Assembly (NCBI GenBank): GCA_009746045.1 | Contig: RPFO01000645.1 | Coordinates: 739,185-803,184 of the forward strand | Origin: Mesostigma viride | Taxonomy: Eukaryota; Streptophyta; Mesostigmatophyceae; Mesostigmatales; Mesostigmataceae | DNA length: 64,000 bases | Reading direction: 5' to 3' | Shown: positions 40,501 through 52,500 of the stretch, one piece after another | How the letters are laid out: each line of letters starts with the position of its first letter | Numbering within the stretch: the first letter of the stretch is position 1 | Notes under the pieces: generated by a model | The model's database searches: none | Told to the model about the DNA's origin: nothing | The model's input: only the letters and a program-made list of their open reading frames with translations | Translations under genes and position numbers: made by a program

Positions 40501-43500
40501 TGCCCGAGGAGGTCTGGGCGGTGCCTTTCCCCACGCCCGACTACTCTGCCAATGTGTTCTACACCGCGGTATGTGCTGGCACGTGCCCCCGTCTTAAAGT
40601 CGCGCATCTGGGATCACCTCACACTTCACAGATGTTGGATGTGTGCGCATCTTTGCCAGATATGGTTCGGATGTTTAGGCAGCTCTACTTGTAGGCCGGC
40701 AGATACGTAATTTTCTGATTGCCGCTCCCATCCCAAATACCCTCAAATGGTGCCATTAACCTACGAGTTTGCTCATCCGTCTGGTTGCTGCCTGATGGGT
40801 GGCCCACGCACCCAGCTGCCCCCCCCCCCCATGGGACCAAACATAGGTGCATTCCTTGTCATCTGGCAGGGTGCACTAACACCAAGCTGAGGCCACACAA
40901 ATAATGATGATTTTGTGAAGATCATGCACAGCATTTCCGCCATGCTTGCGTGTAGGTTTTTCGCAGCAGACCAGGTCAATTTACCATTGGGAGCATTAGC
41001 CAGAGCCTTGATAGCGAATCATGTCACCCCCGTCTTGTGACCTCTTGTGCGGCGGGGTTCTACCGCACCCGGACGCGCCTTGGGTCACTTGAACTCATCC
41101 GCAGCAGACTTTTCTTGCTCGACCGCAGATGCAGCAGGGGCTGAGGCGCAGGTTTTCAGCCTCAGTACCAGCCTAGCTGACCTGGGATGCCACGACAGCA
41201 TCCGGCCAAAATACCTGCGGCCACCAGCTGGGTGGGGGCCGGGAGCCTTGCAGCCGGCTTGCCCTTGCTTGTGCCGCCCATAATCAAAATAGCTACATAA
41301 TTGCTGTGCTTTTGGGACCCCTCGCCCGGGCTACTGCAGCTATTGCCTTCCTGATGCCGGCATTCAAAGCTACGTACTTGAAGCCTACTCCTGTAGGTCA
41401 TCTAATTATGGAGGGCAAGGTCTTCTGCTTCTTGATCGACTTGTTCTCCTCGCTACCCGCTGCCTCAACCTGATTAGCCCCTCCATTTGTCTACTGCTTT
41501 CTGAGACCGCTTTTTGTAAACATGCCTTTTCCTCGTCAGGCATATCCTTATACCCCTTAGCCAGGTTCGACACAGCTAATTTTGGAACAAGAGAAAGTGC
41601 TTTAATTCAAGTTACTATAATGTATGTGCTCTTGATGCTCATAGCCTGAGATTGGCACCAGCTCCGTTGGTTGGTTGTCACTCATCGCACTTGCCGCTGT
41701 ATTAAAACTAAGTTAACCATGCACCACGCGCAGGCTTCTCAGACGCCAGTTTTTTTAAACCAAGTTCGTACCCAACGGACCAGGCGAATACACTTGCCAT
41801 CACCTAGAACTTGCATCCGTCAGTCCTCCAGTTCACCCGGTACTGTCAATACAGTGTGCCAAGGCTACTCAGAACTGTCTGTACACGATGTGGCGCCCCG
41901 TCGGGACCAGCAGGTCCTCCGCGCCTTTCGATGCCGATGGTATGACGTTATCTGGCGTCCGGGCAGTACCGGCGCCTAGTCAAACAAATTAACCTGCAGG
42001 CCGCGAACTGACTCAAGTTCCCTGTCTGGGCCGAGGTTACCTGCCATATTTTGATTGATGATTACATCATTGCTTTACATTCCCACGCGACCCTTCTTGC
42101 TCGTCGCCCCTGGCCTTAACCCTTGCCCTGTCATGTCATGTCTTGGATTGGGATGGGATGGGATGGCAGGCCGGGCCTTTGATCGGGCTGGTCATGTGCC
42201 TCAGCACGGTGTACCCACTGGGCGTGTTCATCAAGGTAAGCAGGGCGCGGACTGGCGGTTGGCAGATTGGTTGGAGGCAGAGGATTGGTTGCTGCATGCT
42301 GTCGCTGAAGCTGCAGCCAGGCAAGCATTTCCCATTGTTGCATGAGATCTAGGCTAGGCTGGCGCGTTCCTGCAACACCTTGCAAGATGTGTGTGCTGCT
42401 TGGATGGTGTCATGCTCAAGGTCAGCTGTCGAGACGGTCATGTGTTGGCAAGAGGGATGAGCTGGTTTGGTAATCGAATACGTTTATCCGGTAAGCGATT
42501 GGCTTTTTTCTTTGCATGGGATGCTGTATAGGATAAAAGCACGGTGGTCTCTATCAGGACACATGTCACTCTTTTATCTGCTTAGCCTTACCCCCCTATT
42601 CACAATATTGGTATTAAGCTGGCAAAGCTTTTTCATAGCACCCTTGGAGGACAGATTGATACTTTTTCACGTTTCGTCAGGTGCGGCCTCGTCTACTAAA
42701 TATTATTGTGACTTGGTGCAAGTCCAGAGAGCATTGCTAATCCAGTGCCTTCGCCCCTCTACTCAGCAACTGTCACTGATTTCCCCAATACCGGCCTGTC
42801 CATGGCTCGCAACCAGCCATAGAAATGCGAGTGTTGTTTCACCTATTATCATGGATGTGCTTGTGTATATGCTGACTAATCGCACCTGGCGTCCCCCCTG
42901 CGCCCCCTGGTCTCCCAGTCGCTGGTGGAGGAGAAGGAATCGCGGGCCAAAGAGACGATGAAGATTATGGGATTGAAGGGATGGGTCTATTTGGCCACCT
43001 GGCCGATCACGTATGGGGTAGGTTCCAGCACTGGAATTAAGGAATGCTTCCTCCTTTTGGGAGGAGTTGCACTTGCCAAACCTAGCACGTGATGGGGTAG
43101 GTGCCAACATTAGAGCTAGGAACGGTGCCTCTTTTGGAAGGTGTCGCCCTTGCAAAGTATAGCCAAGTGTCACTTACGGGGTGGGTGCCAGCAGTATGTG
43201 CAGTGTGCTGGTCAAGGGTATGTAGTTGTCATATTCATGGTCCGAACTTGGCAGTGTATTTCACCTCCCAAACCTGCCCATGAGGCGGCGCCGCAGCATC
43301 CGCTCTGTATCAGCCTACTTCGTGTTGTATCGCACCCACTACAACATCATGCACATTCATACTGCTGTCATGCACACTTGCATTGCTGTCATGCACACTC
43401 ACGCTGCTGTCATGCACACTCATGCTGCTGTCATGCACACTCATGCTGCTGTCATGCACACTCATGCTGCTGTCATGCACACTCATGCTGCTGTCATGCA

Positions 43501-46500
43501 CACTCACATTGCTGTCATGCACACTCACGCTGCTGTCAAGCACACTCACGCTGCTGTCAAGCACATTTACGCTGCTGTCATGAGCACTCACACTGCTGTC
43601 ATGCACACTCGTACTGCTGTCATGCACATCGTTGTCTATCTAGAGCAAGTGCTGCGTTGTCTATCTAGAGCAAGTGCTGCGTTGCCTATCTAGGGCAGGT
43701 GCTGCATTGTCTATCTAGGGCAAGTGCTGCGTTGTCTATCTAGGGCAAGTGCTGTGTTGTCTATCTAGGGCAAGTGCTGCGTTGCCTATCTAGGGCAGGT
43801 GCTGCATTGTCTATCTAGGGCAAGTGCTGCGTTGTCTATCTAGGGCAAGTGCTGTGTTGTCTATCTAGGGCAAGTGCTGCGTTGCCTATCTAGGGCAGGT
43901 GCTGCGTTGTCTATCTAGAGCAAGTGCTGCGTTGTCTATCTAGGGCAGGTGCTGCGTTGTCTATCTAGGGCAAGTGCTGCGTTGTCTATCTAGAGCAAGT
44001 GCTGCGTTGTCTATCTAGGGCAGGTGCTGCGTTGTCTATCTAGGGCAAGTGCTGCGTTGTCTATCTAGAGCAAGTGCTGCGTTGTCTATCTAGAGCAAGT
44101 GCTGCGTTGCCTATCTAGAGCAAGTGCTGCGTTGCCTGTCTAGGGCAAGTGCTGCGTTGCCTATGTAGAGCAAGTGCTGCGTTGCCTATCTAGGGCAAGT
44201 GCTGCGTTGTCTATCTAGGGCAAGTGCTGCGTTGTCTATCAAGGGCAAGTGCTGTTTTATGTCCATGGGGTGACCTGCTTCGCTTGTCATGCTCTGCCGG
44301 TGGTCTCACCAAGCAGCCTTCAACCCCCCACCCTGCGTGAACTTCCTGCTGCCGCCCCTTTGTGCCAGGTCATCTTCACCCTAATCTCCCTCTTCAGTGC
44401 CGTCCTCCTCAGCGCCAGCATATTCCCAAGAAGGTGCGTGTGTGTTGCGCTGCTGATGCCATTACGTGGCAGTGCTTGTTACCCTGACCAGCTCGTGGTA
44501 TCTTATCCGGTAATATATTATGTACGATTCACCCCCGCATGAGCCCCCGCCAAACCTTCATTGTGACGTGTGCTACCCCCAGGAGCCCAAACCCCCTACT
44601 AACTGGCCTTTGCTGGCACTACGCTGGGCTTTTGACCCGTACAGTAATAATAATTTCCAAAAGCTTTCGTACACAGAAATAAATAATTGCTGCGATGGCG
44701 CGAGCCAGCCCACGCAAGCCCAGGAGGGCCATGGTGTTGTCCGTTTTTTTTTTTTTTAAGCATCTTTTGCCCTTGCCCTGCTTTCGGGTGATCATGGCAC
44801 TTAGCTGGCATGGCTCCTCGACTTAACTTTTCCTGTGCCTCCATTGGGTTGCATGCATGCCGAGCCTTGCTATCTCTGCAGCAACCCGCTGGTCCTCTTC
44901 CTTCTGCTGCTGCTCTTCACGCTATCCGAGATACCCTTTGGTACGTGCCAGATGGTTGGCTTCCCGAGATCCCTTTTGGCGCGTAGCAGGGCTACCAGCC
45001 ACGCCCCATAGGGACAAAGGGCTGGAGCAGGGTGGTGTGGTGCGATCATGGCTGGCTGGTCGACTATAAATCATCCCGCTTATATCCTGCTCAAGGAGCA
45101 TGACACGCGCGGCATGCACCGGGACCTAAGCAATTGTGCTGATATCAGCCTGCGTGCAATAATTGCTGAAACTTGAACCTTAGCCAACGTCATGGGACGG
45201 TCGCAGGAGTGGTCAACCCCACTGCAGCATCCTGCCGTCCTCGGTCCTGCCCTGTCACCCCTGGCCGCTGACTAACCAGCAGGCAGCAACCTTGATTGAA
45301 GGCACTGCGTTGGTAGTCATGCGTGCTTGCTGATGCTGGCAGTCGCAAACTGTATCGTGGTTGGACCATACTGTGCACTAAGCATCATATATATCCATGA
45401 TGCGCCCTGTCCAGCGATGCTGGTTGATATGAGTGCTGATCTGTGTGATCGCTGTGCTATAGAAAGATCAGGGTCAACAGAACCCTTAATGCCTACATTG
45501 GCTGCGAGCCCCCCCTACATTCACCCACAGTCACCCACAGTCACCCACAGTCACCCACAGTCACCCACCGTCACCTCCATGCACCTACAGGCACCATAAT
45601 GCATCTACATGCATCTACATGCATCTACATGCACACACGTGCGCTGTGTTGGCTGGCACAACACAATGCAGCAGGGGGCTAGCGGCGTGACTGGGGTGGT
45701 GGAACCACACATGTGTGTGGCAGTGTCCGAGCACATCGCCATCATCTGCATGCCCAGCCGCTGGTGGCCTGCTCTCCCCCACCATGACCAAGCTGTGATG
45801 TGGTAGACAGGGAATGTCGGCATCACCATTCCGCAGGGCTCGCATGGGTCCCGCGACGGCCCCCCTGGTACCTGGCGGCCTACGATGCCTGGCCCGTGCG
45901 CCCCTGACCTCAGATTACAATCAGAACAGCTATCAGATTCTCTTGAGTCGTAGACTGGCGTCATGACTGCCATCAAAGCTTGTCCTTGATGAGATATTCT
46001 CATTTACAGCCGCATTTGTACCAGTGGTCCCCTGCTTTTAGTTGTTCCGGTTTATCACGACATGGGGCATGGAGCAGTACGGCTGTCGGACTGCTTGAAC
46101 TGCGCGTTCACTCCCTCGATAGCCCTGGTATTGACCCCCACCCAAAACCAAACAACCCCCCAACCCATTCTAGCCATCCCCTCGGCCTCATCCCTCTCGT
46201 TTTCTCTCTGGTGCCCCCCACCCCACCCCCCGCCTGCACCAACTGGGCACCAACTGGCCACCAACTGTGCCTGCAGGGTACCTGGTGTCGGTCTTCTTCT
46301 CCAAGGCCAAGCTGGCGGCCATCGTGGGCCCCCTCATGCAGTTTGCGGCCATCATGCCCCGCTACATCTTCTTCCGATCAAGCAGCGGCCAGGCGCTCCC
46401 TGGCAAGCAGGCTGCCTGCATGCTCTCGCCCACCGCGTTCACCTTTGGTGCGTGCGCGTGGCTGGACACGCAGTAGCAGGCGTGGCGGGTACTAAGCCTT

Positions 46501-49500
46501 GAATGAAGGAGGCAGTAGTGGGGGGGCTGCTGCGTGGATGAGGAAGGGAATATGGAGACGCAGGGGAGTCTGTGGCTGCATCATGCGAACTTCATTCTTG
46601 CCCCGCCTTTTTGCTTTTGTTTTCAATGCAGTCTTCCTTCGGTTTCTGTCACTGGACGTCATATGGCCAAATTTATTCGGTTGTTTGCTGCTGCCTGTCA
46701 CTTACAGACCATGGCATTCCACCTCTGCCTTGCAATCATTGATGGTCAAGTCACCTTGACATGGACACTCTCAAGGGCCGCGCGGCTGCATGCGGTGCTG
46801 CCTCATTCTGTGAACTCATCTCTGCTTTTGTGGGGGACCTTTCTGCTTTTTTTCCATGTTCTTCATGTTCCTTGTACTGTGTCCGCATGGCTGCAGGCGC
46901 GGATCTGGTGGCCCAGTACGAGGGCGCCAACCTGGGGGTCACCTGGGGCAACCTGAACGAGTCTGAGTTCCCCCTGGCCAAGATCATGTGGCTTCTATTC
47001 TTGGACATCATATTCTACACGGCTCTCACCTGGTGCGTCGCACCGCGTGCTCCTGTGCTTGCATCTGCCCCTGTGCTTGCCATCTGAGTCGGGGTGCACC
47101 GCGGTGGCCTGCCCCAGTAAGGTTGTGGAAGCAACGTGGCAGCCAAGCTGGCAACACCTCCCTGTTTGTATGCCTGGGTATGTGACAGTGGGTGCGCAGC
47201 TACAGAGGAGGGGAAATGGCGGACTTTTCACACGATGCCATCGGGCATGTGGCCGATGCTGTTGGTAACCAGCATTGCGTTGTGCAGGGATTTTGGAGTA
47301 GGCATGGGGGGTCACGGTTCAGTTCAGCAGTGGTCAGGTTTTGGAGCCCATAAGCCAGAACCCACTGCTGCTATACGCCTAGGCATGTCTCTCAGTGGTA
47401 CACTTCCCAATGTCCCCACGTGCACATACACACATGGCTGCTTCTCATCCGCCTCCTCTGTTCGGCTGTGTCCCACTCTTTATCCTCGCTCCTGTTTCGC
47501 AGCTACTTGGACAAGGTGCTTCCCTCGGAGTATGGCACGCAGCTGTCGCCGTGGTTCCCCTTGTCACCCTCCTACTGGCGCGGCGTGGTTCAGAACACCA
47601 AGGCAGCGGTGCGTTTAAGGCAGTGCCTGCACTTTCGGGGTGATGGATGGCATGCATCAGGATGCCCGGCTTGCAAGGGCATACTTACCCAAAATCATGT
47701 GTGTTTGCTAGGTTTCCCCTGGAGCTGTGCCTAGGTGTTGGACCGGTCAATCCGTTGCCCATTTTTCTCGGATTTACCCAGCTTAAGCCCTGTTAGGTCC
47801 TTACTCATGCTACAACCTGGAGTTCCATTTTGTACTTCAAGAGCCCCACCGTTAGTTGACTGGCAGGTATATCGTTTGGAGCCTTTTGAGGGGTAGATGT
47901 CGGTTCATTGACCAGAAGTTCACAAAGGTATGATTTTGGGGGGTATAGATTTCGGGGGGTGGGTTGCTGACCAAGTTCACACGTAAAAAGCCACTACCTG
48001 GGAGTGATGACCCTCCCTGCATCTGTGTCTTGGCACATGCCTATCCAGGACCACGTTCAGTCAATTCTTTGCATCCCTGGCTTGTCTCATTCATTCCTCC
48101 ACGCATGCTTTGTGTGCATGTCACGTGCGTGCCATCTGCCCCTGTGTGCCACCTGCAACCTTCTCCTCTGATCATGCCCCGGGATGCATGCCATTCCGTT
48201 CCCCTCCCCCCCTCCCCCATTTCAGGTAGCTGCACACGGAGCCAACCAGCCATCTCAGCGCAGAGGCTCCCCACTCAGCCTCCCAGGCACAGCCCCCCAT
48301 CGGGCCGTCAACTCGGCCGTCTCGTCCCCCTCCTCCTCCTCTTCCCTGCCCATTTCATCGCCCGCCATCCACGTAGGCCCTGAGGAGGTGGCGCGGCGTG
48401 CTGCCTTCTGGGATAGCACTAGCGCCCAACCAGAGGAGCCCCCCGTCGACTCGGAGGAAGGTGATTGCCCGGTGCAGCGCATGCCCGAGGGGCTGGCTGT
48501 GGCGGTCCAGATCAGCGACCTGCACAAGACGTATCACGGCGGCGGCGGGAAGGTGGCGCTGGATGGCGTCAGCTTGTCCATCTTCGAGGGGCAGGTGAGT
48601 GAGTGAGTGAGTGAGTGAGGGAGTGAGGGAGTGAGGGAGTGAGTGAGTGAGTGAGTGAGTGAGTGAGTGAGTGAGTGAGTGAGTGAGTGAGTGAGTGAGT
48701 GAGTGAGTGAGTGAGTGAGTGAGTGAGTGAGTGAGTGAGTGAGTGAGTGAGTGAGTGAGTGAGTGAGTGAGTGAGTGAGTGAGTGAGTGAGTGAGTGAGT
48801 GAGTGAGTGAGTGAGTGAGTGAGTGAGTGAGTGAGTGAGTGAGTGAGTGAGTGAGTGAGTGAGTGAGTGAGTGAGTGAGTGAGTGAGTGAGTGAGTGAGT
48901 GAGTGAGTGAGTGAGTGAGTGAGTGAGTGAGTGAGTGAGTGAGTGAGTGAGTGAGTGAGTGAGTGAGTGAGTGAGTGAGTGAGTGAGTGAGTGAGTGAGT
49001 GAGTGAGTGAGTGAGTGAGTGAGTGAGTGAGTGAGTGAGTGAGTGAGTGAGTGAGTGAGTGAGTGAGTGAGTGAGTGAGTGAGTGAGTGAGTGAGTGAGT
49101 GAGTGAGTGAGTGAGTGAGTGAGTGAGTGAGTGAGTGAGTGAGTGAGTGAGTGAGTGAGTGAGTGAGTGAGTGAGTGAGTGAGTGAGTGAGTGAGTGAGT
49201 GAGTGAGTGAGTGAGTGAGTGAGTGAGTGAGTGAGTGAGTGAGTGAGTGAGTGAGTGAGTGAGTGAGTGAGTGAGTGAGTGAGTGAGTGAGTGAGTGAGT
49301 GAGTGAGTGAGTGAGTGAGTGAGTGAGTGAGTGAGTGAGTGAGTGAGTGAGTGAGTGAGTGAGTGAGTGAGTGAGTGAGTGAGTGAGTGAGTGAGTGAGT
49401 GAGTGAGTGAGTGAGTGAGTGAGTGAGTGAGTGAGTGAGTGAGTGAGTGAGTGAGTGAGTGAGTGAGTGAGTGAGTGAGTGAGTGAGTGAGTGAGTGAGT

Positions 49501-52500
49501 GAGTGAGTGAGTGAGTGAGTGAGTGAGTGAGTGAGTGAGTGAGTGAGTGAGTGAGTGAGTGAGTGAGTGAGTGAGTGAGTGAGTGAGTGAGTGAGTGAGT
49601 GAGTGAGTGAGTGAGTGAGTGAGTGAGTGAGTGAGTGAGTGAGTGAGTGAGTGAGTGAGTGAGTGAGTGAGTGAGTGAGTGAGTGAGTGAGTGAGTGAGT
49701 GAGTGAGGAGTGAGGAGTGAGGGAGTGAGGGAGTGAGGGAGTGAGGGAGTGAGGGAGTGAGGGAGTGAGGGAGTGAGGGAGTGAGGGAGTGAGGGAGTGA
49801 GGGAGTGAGGGAGTGAGGGAGTGAGGGAGTGAGGGAGTGAGGGAGTGAGGGAGTGAGGGAGTGAGGGAGTGAGGGAGTGAGGGAGTGAGGGAGTGAGGGA
49901 GTGAGGGAGTGAGGGAGTGAGGGAGTGAGGGAGTGAGGGAGTGAGGGAGTGAGTGAGGGAGTGAGTGAGGGAGGGAGTGAGGGAGGGAGTGAGGGAGGGA
50001 GTGAGGGAGGGAGTGAGGGAGGGAGTGAGGGAGGGAGTGAGGGAGGGAGTGAGGGAGGGAGTGAGGGAGGGAGTGAGGGAGGGAGTGAGGGAGGGAGGAG
50101 GGAGGAGGGAGGGAGGGAGGGAGGGAGGGAGGGAGGGAGGGAGGGAGGGAGGGAGGGAGGAGGGAGGGAGGGAGGGAGGGAGGGAGGGAGGAGGGAGGGA
50201 GGGAGGGAGGGAGGGAGGGAGGGAGGGAGGGAGGGAGGGAGGAGGAGGGAGGGAGGGAGGGAGGGAGGAGGGAGGGAGGAGGGAGGGAGGGAGGGAGGGA
50301 GGGAGGGAGGGAGGGAGGGAGGGAGGAGGGAGGGAGGGAGGGAGGGAGGGAGGGAGGAGGGAGGAGGGAGGGAGGGAGGGAGGGAGGGAGGGAGGGAGGG
50401 AGGGAGGGAGGGAGGAGGGAGGGAGGGAGGGAGGGAGGGAGGGAGGGAGGGAGGGAGGAGGGAGGGAGGGAGGGAGGGAGGGAGGGAGGGAGGGAGGGAG
50501 GGAGGGAGGGAGGGAGGGAGGGAGGGAGGGAGGGAGGGAGAGGGAGGGAGGGAGAGAGAGAGTGTGTGTCTGTTGGAGCCGCGCTTGATAGCATCCGAGC
50601 GGGCAGGAGTGGCTACAGGGTCCAGGGTCAGCGTCACATGGATCCTTTTTGTGTACAACAGGCATCTTTTGCGTTGCGCCAATCAGGCTCTAGGCACAGC
50701 ATTCAGGTTATCTATCTTTGTGGCCTTTTTTGCTGCCATGAGCTTGTAATGCCCTTCTTTCTTTGTGCTGACCTTTGGTGTCTTTTTTCCCCCTTGAATC
50801 CTCCACTCTTGTGCCTGCCACATTTTTCATTATCAGGTGACTGCGCTACTGGGCCACAACGGGGCCGGCAAATCGTAAGTAGACGCCAGTGATGCTACCA
50901 CCCGCCACTTCTCTTCCCGCTGCCTGGGTGTTAGTATGGGTACTGCTTTCCACAACACTGCATAGGACTCGTTTAGAAGAACCATTGTGGGGATGAACGG
51001 GCTGTGGTATGCCACCATACAGCGACATTTTACCACCAGCTCCTCCTTTTTGGTGACGTACGAGGATTATTCTGGCATTGGAATGATTACGAGAGGAGAT
51101 GCATTACGGTGAGTGGCTTGCTTCTCTCAAGTCAGCAGGCGCCCATCTCGTTCCTGAGGTATTCATCCCCCTATCTATCCTTGTGGCTTGTCCGTATCAT
51201 TCATAGGGATGGATGGTTGTAGCCTTTGCGCAAGCCTTGCACTGCATGTACTGCTTTGCTGCAGACATCAGCGGCTCTCCACTCATCTGGCCCCATGACG
51301 AATCCACTGTCATAACTGCTGGCGGAGCTAACTACGTCTTCTTGGTCATTAATCGTCGCCAGTTTCAGTTGCACGTTGGTTGTCGCCACTCATCCGTAAG
51401 ACACGCTCATAGATTCAAACATCCCTCGAGTCACAAAGCTTGGTAATACGACAAGGTTGTTTACAGTGAAAGGTGAAATTCTATCGATCAGTATCTGAGA
51501 TTCTACTGGCGGCTGCGTCGTCCGCCTTTTGTAGTTGCAGATGAAAAATTATGCCAGGCTTGCGCAAGAGCTATGGCCATCGGTGCACATGAATGCGCAA
51601 ATCCCTTTCACCAACTTGATTGACTATTTGTAGTTAAAACACTGAGTTGGTGCTACGGTAGTGGTCGAGGTAACGTCACAAATATCAGATCACTGCTCCG
51701 TAATATTTGTTATGACCCTGAATGATTGTCAACTTCGAAAGACATTATCAAATAACAGTCAATGGGCCTCTTCAATATCAGATAATGACTGTGAAGTTGA
51801 GCGCACATAGGAGATCGCTGCACATTCCCTTTCTATGACTGCGCATAACATTTCTGGCCATAGCGTTCGTGTTCCTGGCCATATCGTACGTAGTACTCAT
51901 CCGTGTGAGTAACTCTTTGATTCGTTACGCATCACCTTCTTGAGCTCAATTTAATTGCATCGCAATCTGTCAAGGACATGAGCTTGTAGCGGCGGCATTG
52001 TTATGGGCAGCAGATAGCCAAAGTATCAAAGTATAAAGTAATTGTTTACTGATAACGTTGAAATTAGAATGTCGTAACGTGACAGCATTATAACATTTTC
52101 ACATGCACCCGACTGTGTCAAGAAGCACATGCCTGATGCACATTCATGTCAGGGTTGCGCTTATAGTTTCCTCTAGAACTGTAGTGCGGTGTCGAAGAGC
52201 AACACAAATGGCAACAAGATAATGCCGAACAATTAGGGGATGGTGTCACAGTGTTCCTATTTTTGGCATCGCAGCACTGCCATCTCCAATATCATGATCT
52301 GATGGCAATGGCCGTGTGTTATGAACGCATGATGACTCAACAGTATATCATTAACGCATGATGAAGGATGGATGAAAGCATTACCACCGTAATGTTGCTA
52401 CTGTGTCGCGTCGCTGCGTCACAATCTCCAATAACACCACGAATTGTTGACGAAAAGAAACACCCCGTCCGCCCTTCCCCTGTTCCTTTCTTTCGTATCG

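Larger units (their letters stand above)
42170..47608 (+). other. ABCA exons 10-16: TMD1 membrane helices 2-6
   Basis: Exon 10 starts TM2 ([20 protein letters not shown]). Exon 11 holds the diagnostic ABCA intracellular signature [20 protein letters not shown]. Exon 12 ([19 protein letters not shown]) and exon 13 ([19 protein letters not shown]) are helices. Exon 14 gives [17 protein letters not shown]. Exon 15 gives the [10 protein letters not shown] block and a last helix ([13 protein letters not shown]). Exon 16 gives [11 protein letters not shown] and SPSYWRG, the standard end of TMD1. The usual Trp of the helix-end 'WY' is Cys here because the split codon reads TG|C. Confidence 0.88.

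Noticed and set aside
43631-44258. CRISPR-like array of 25-bp repeats
   Set aside because: Repeats are contiguous with no unique spacers, and the context is a eukaryotic intron.
48355-50682. Very long minus-strand open frames (up to 775 codons) of THSL/PSLP repeats
   Set aside because: They are created by the GTGA/GGGA array, open in several frames at once, and overlap real ABCA exon 17 on the other strand.
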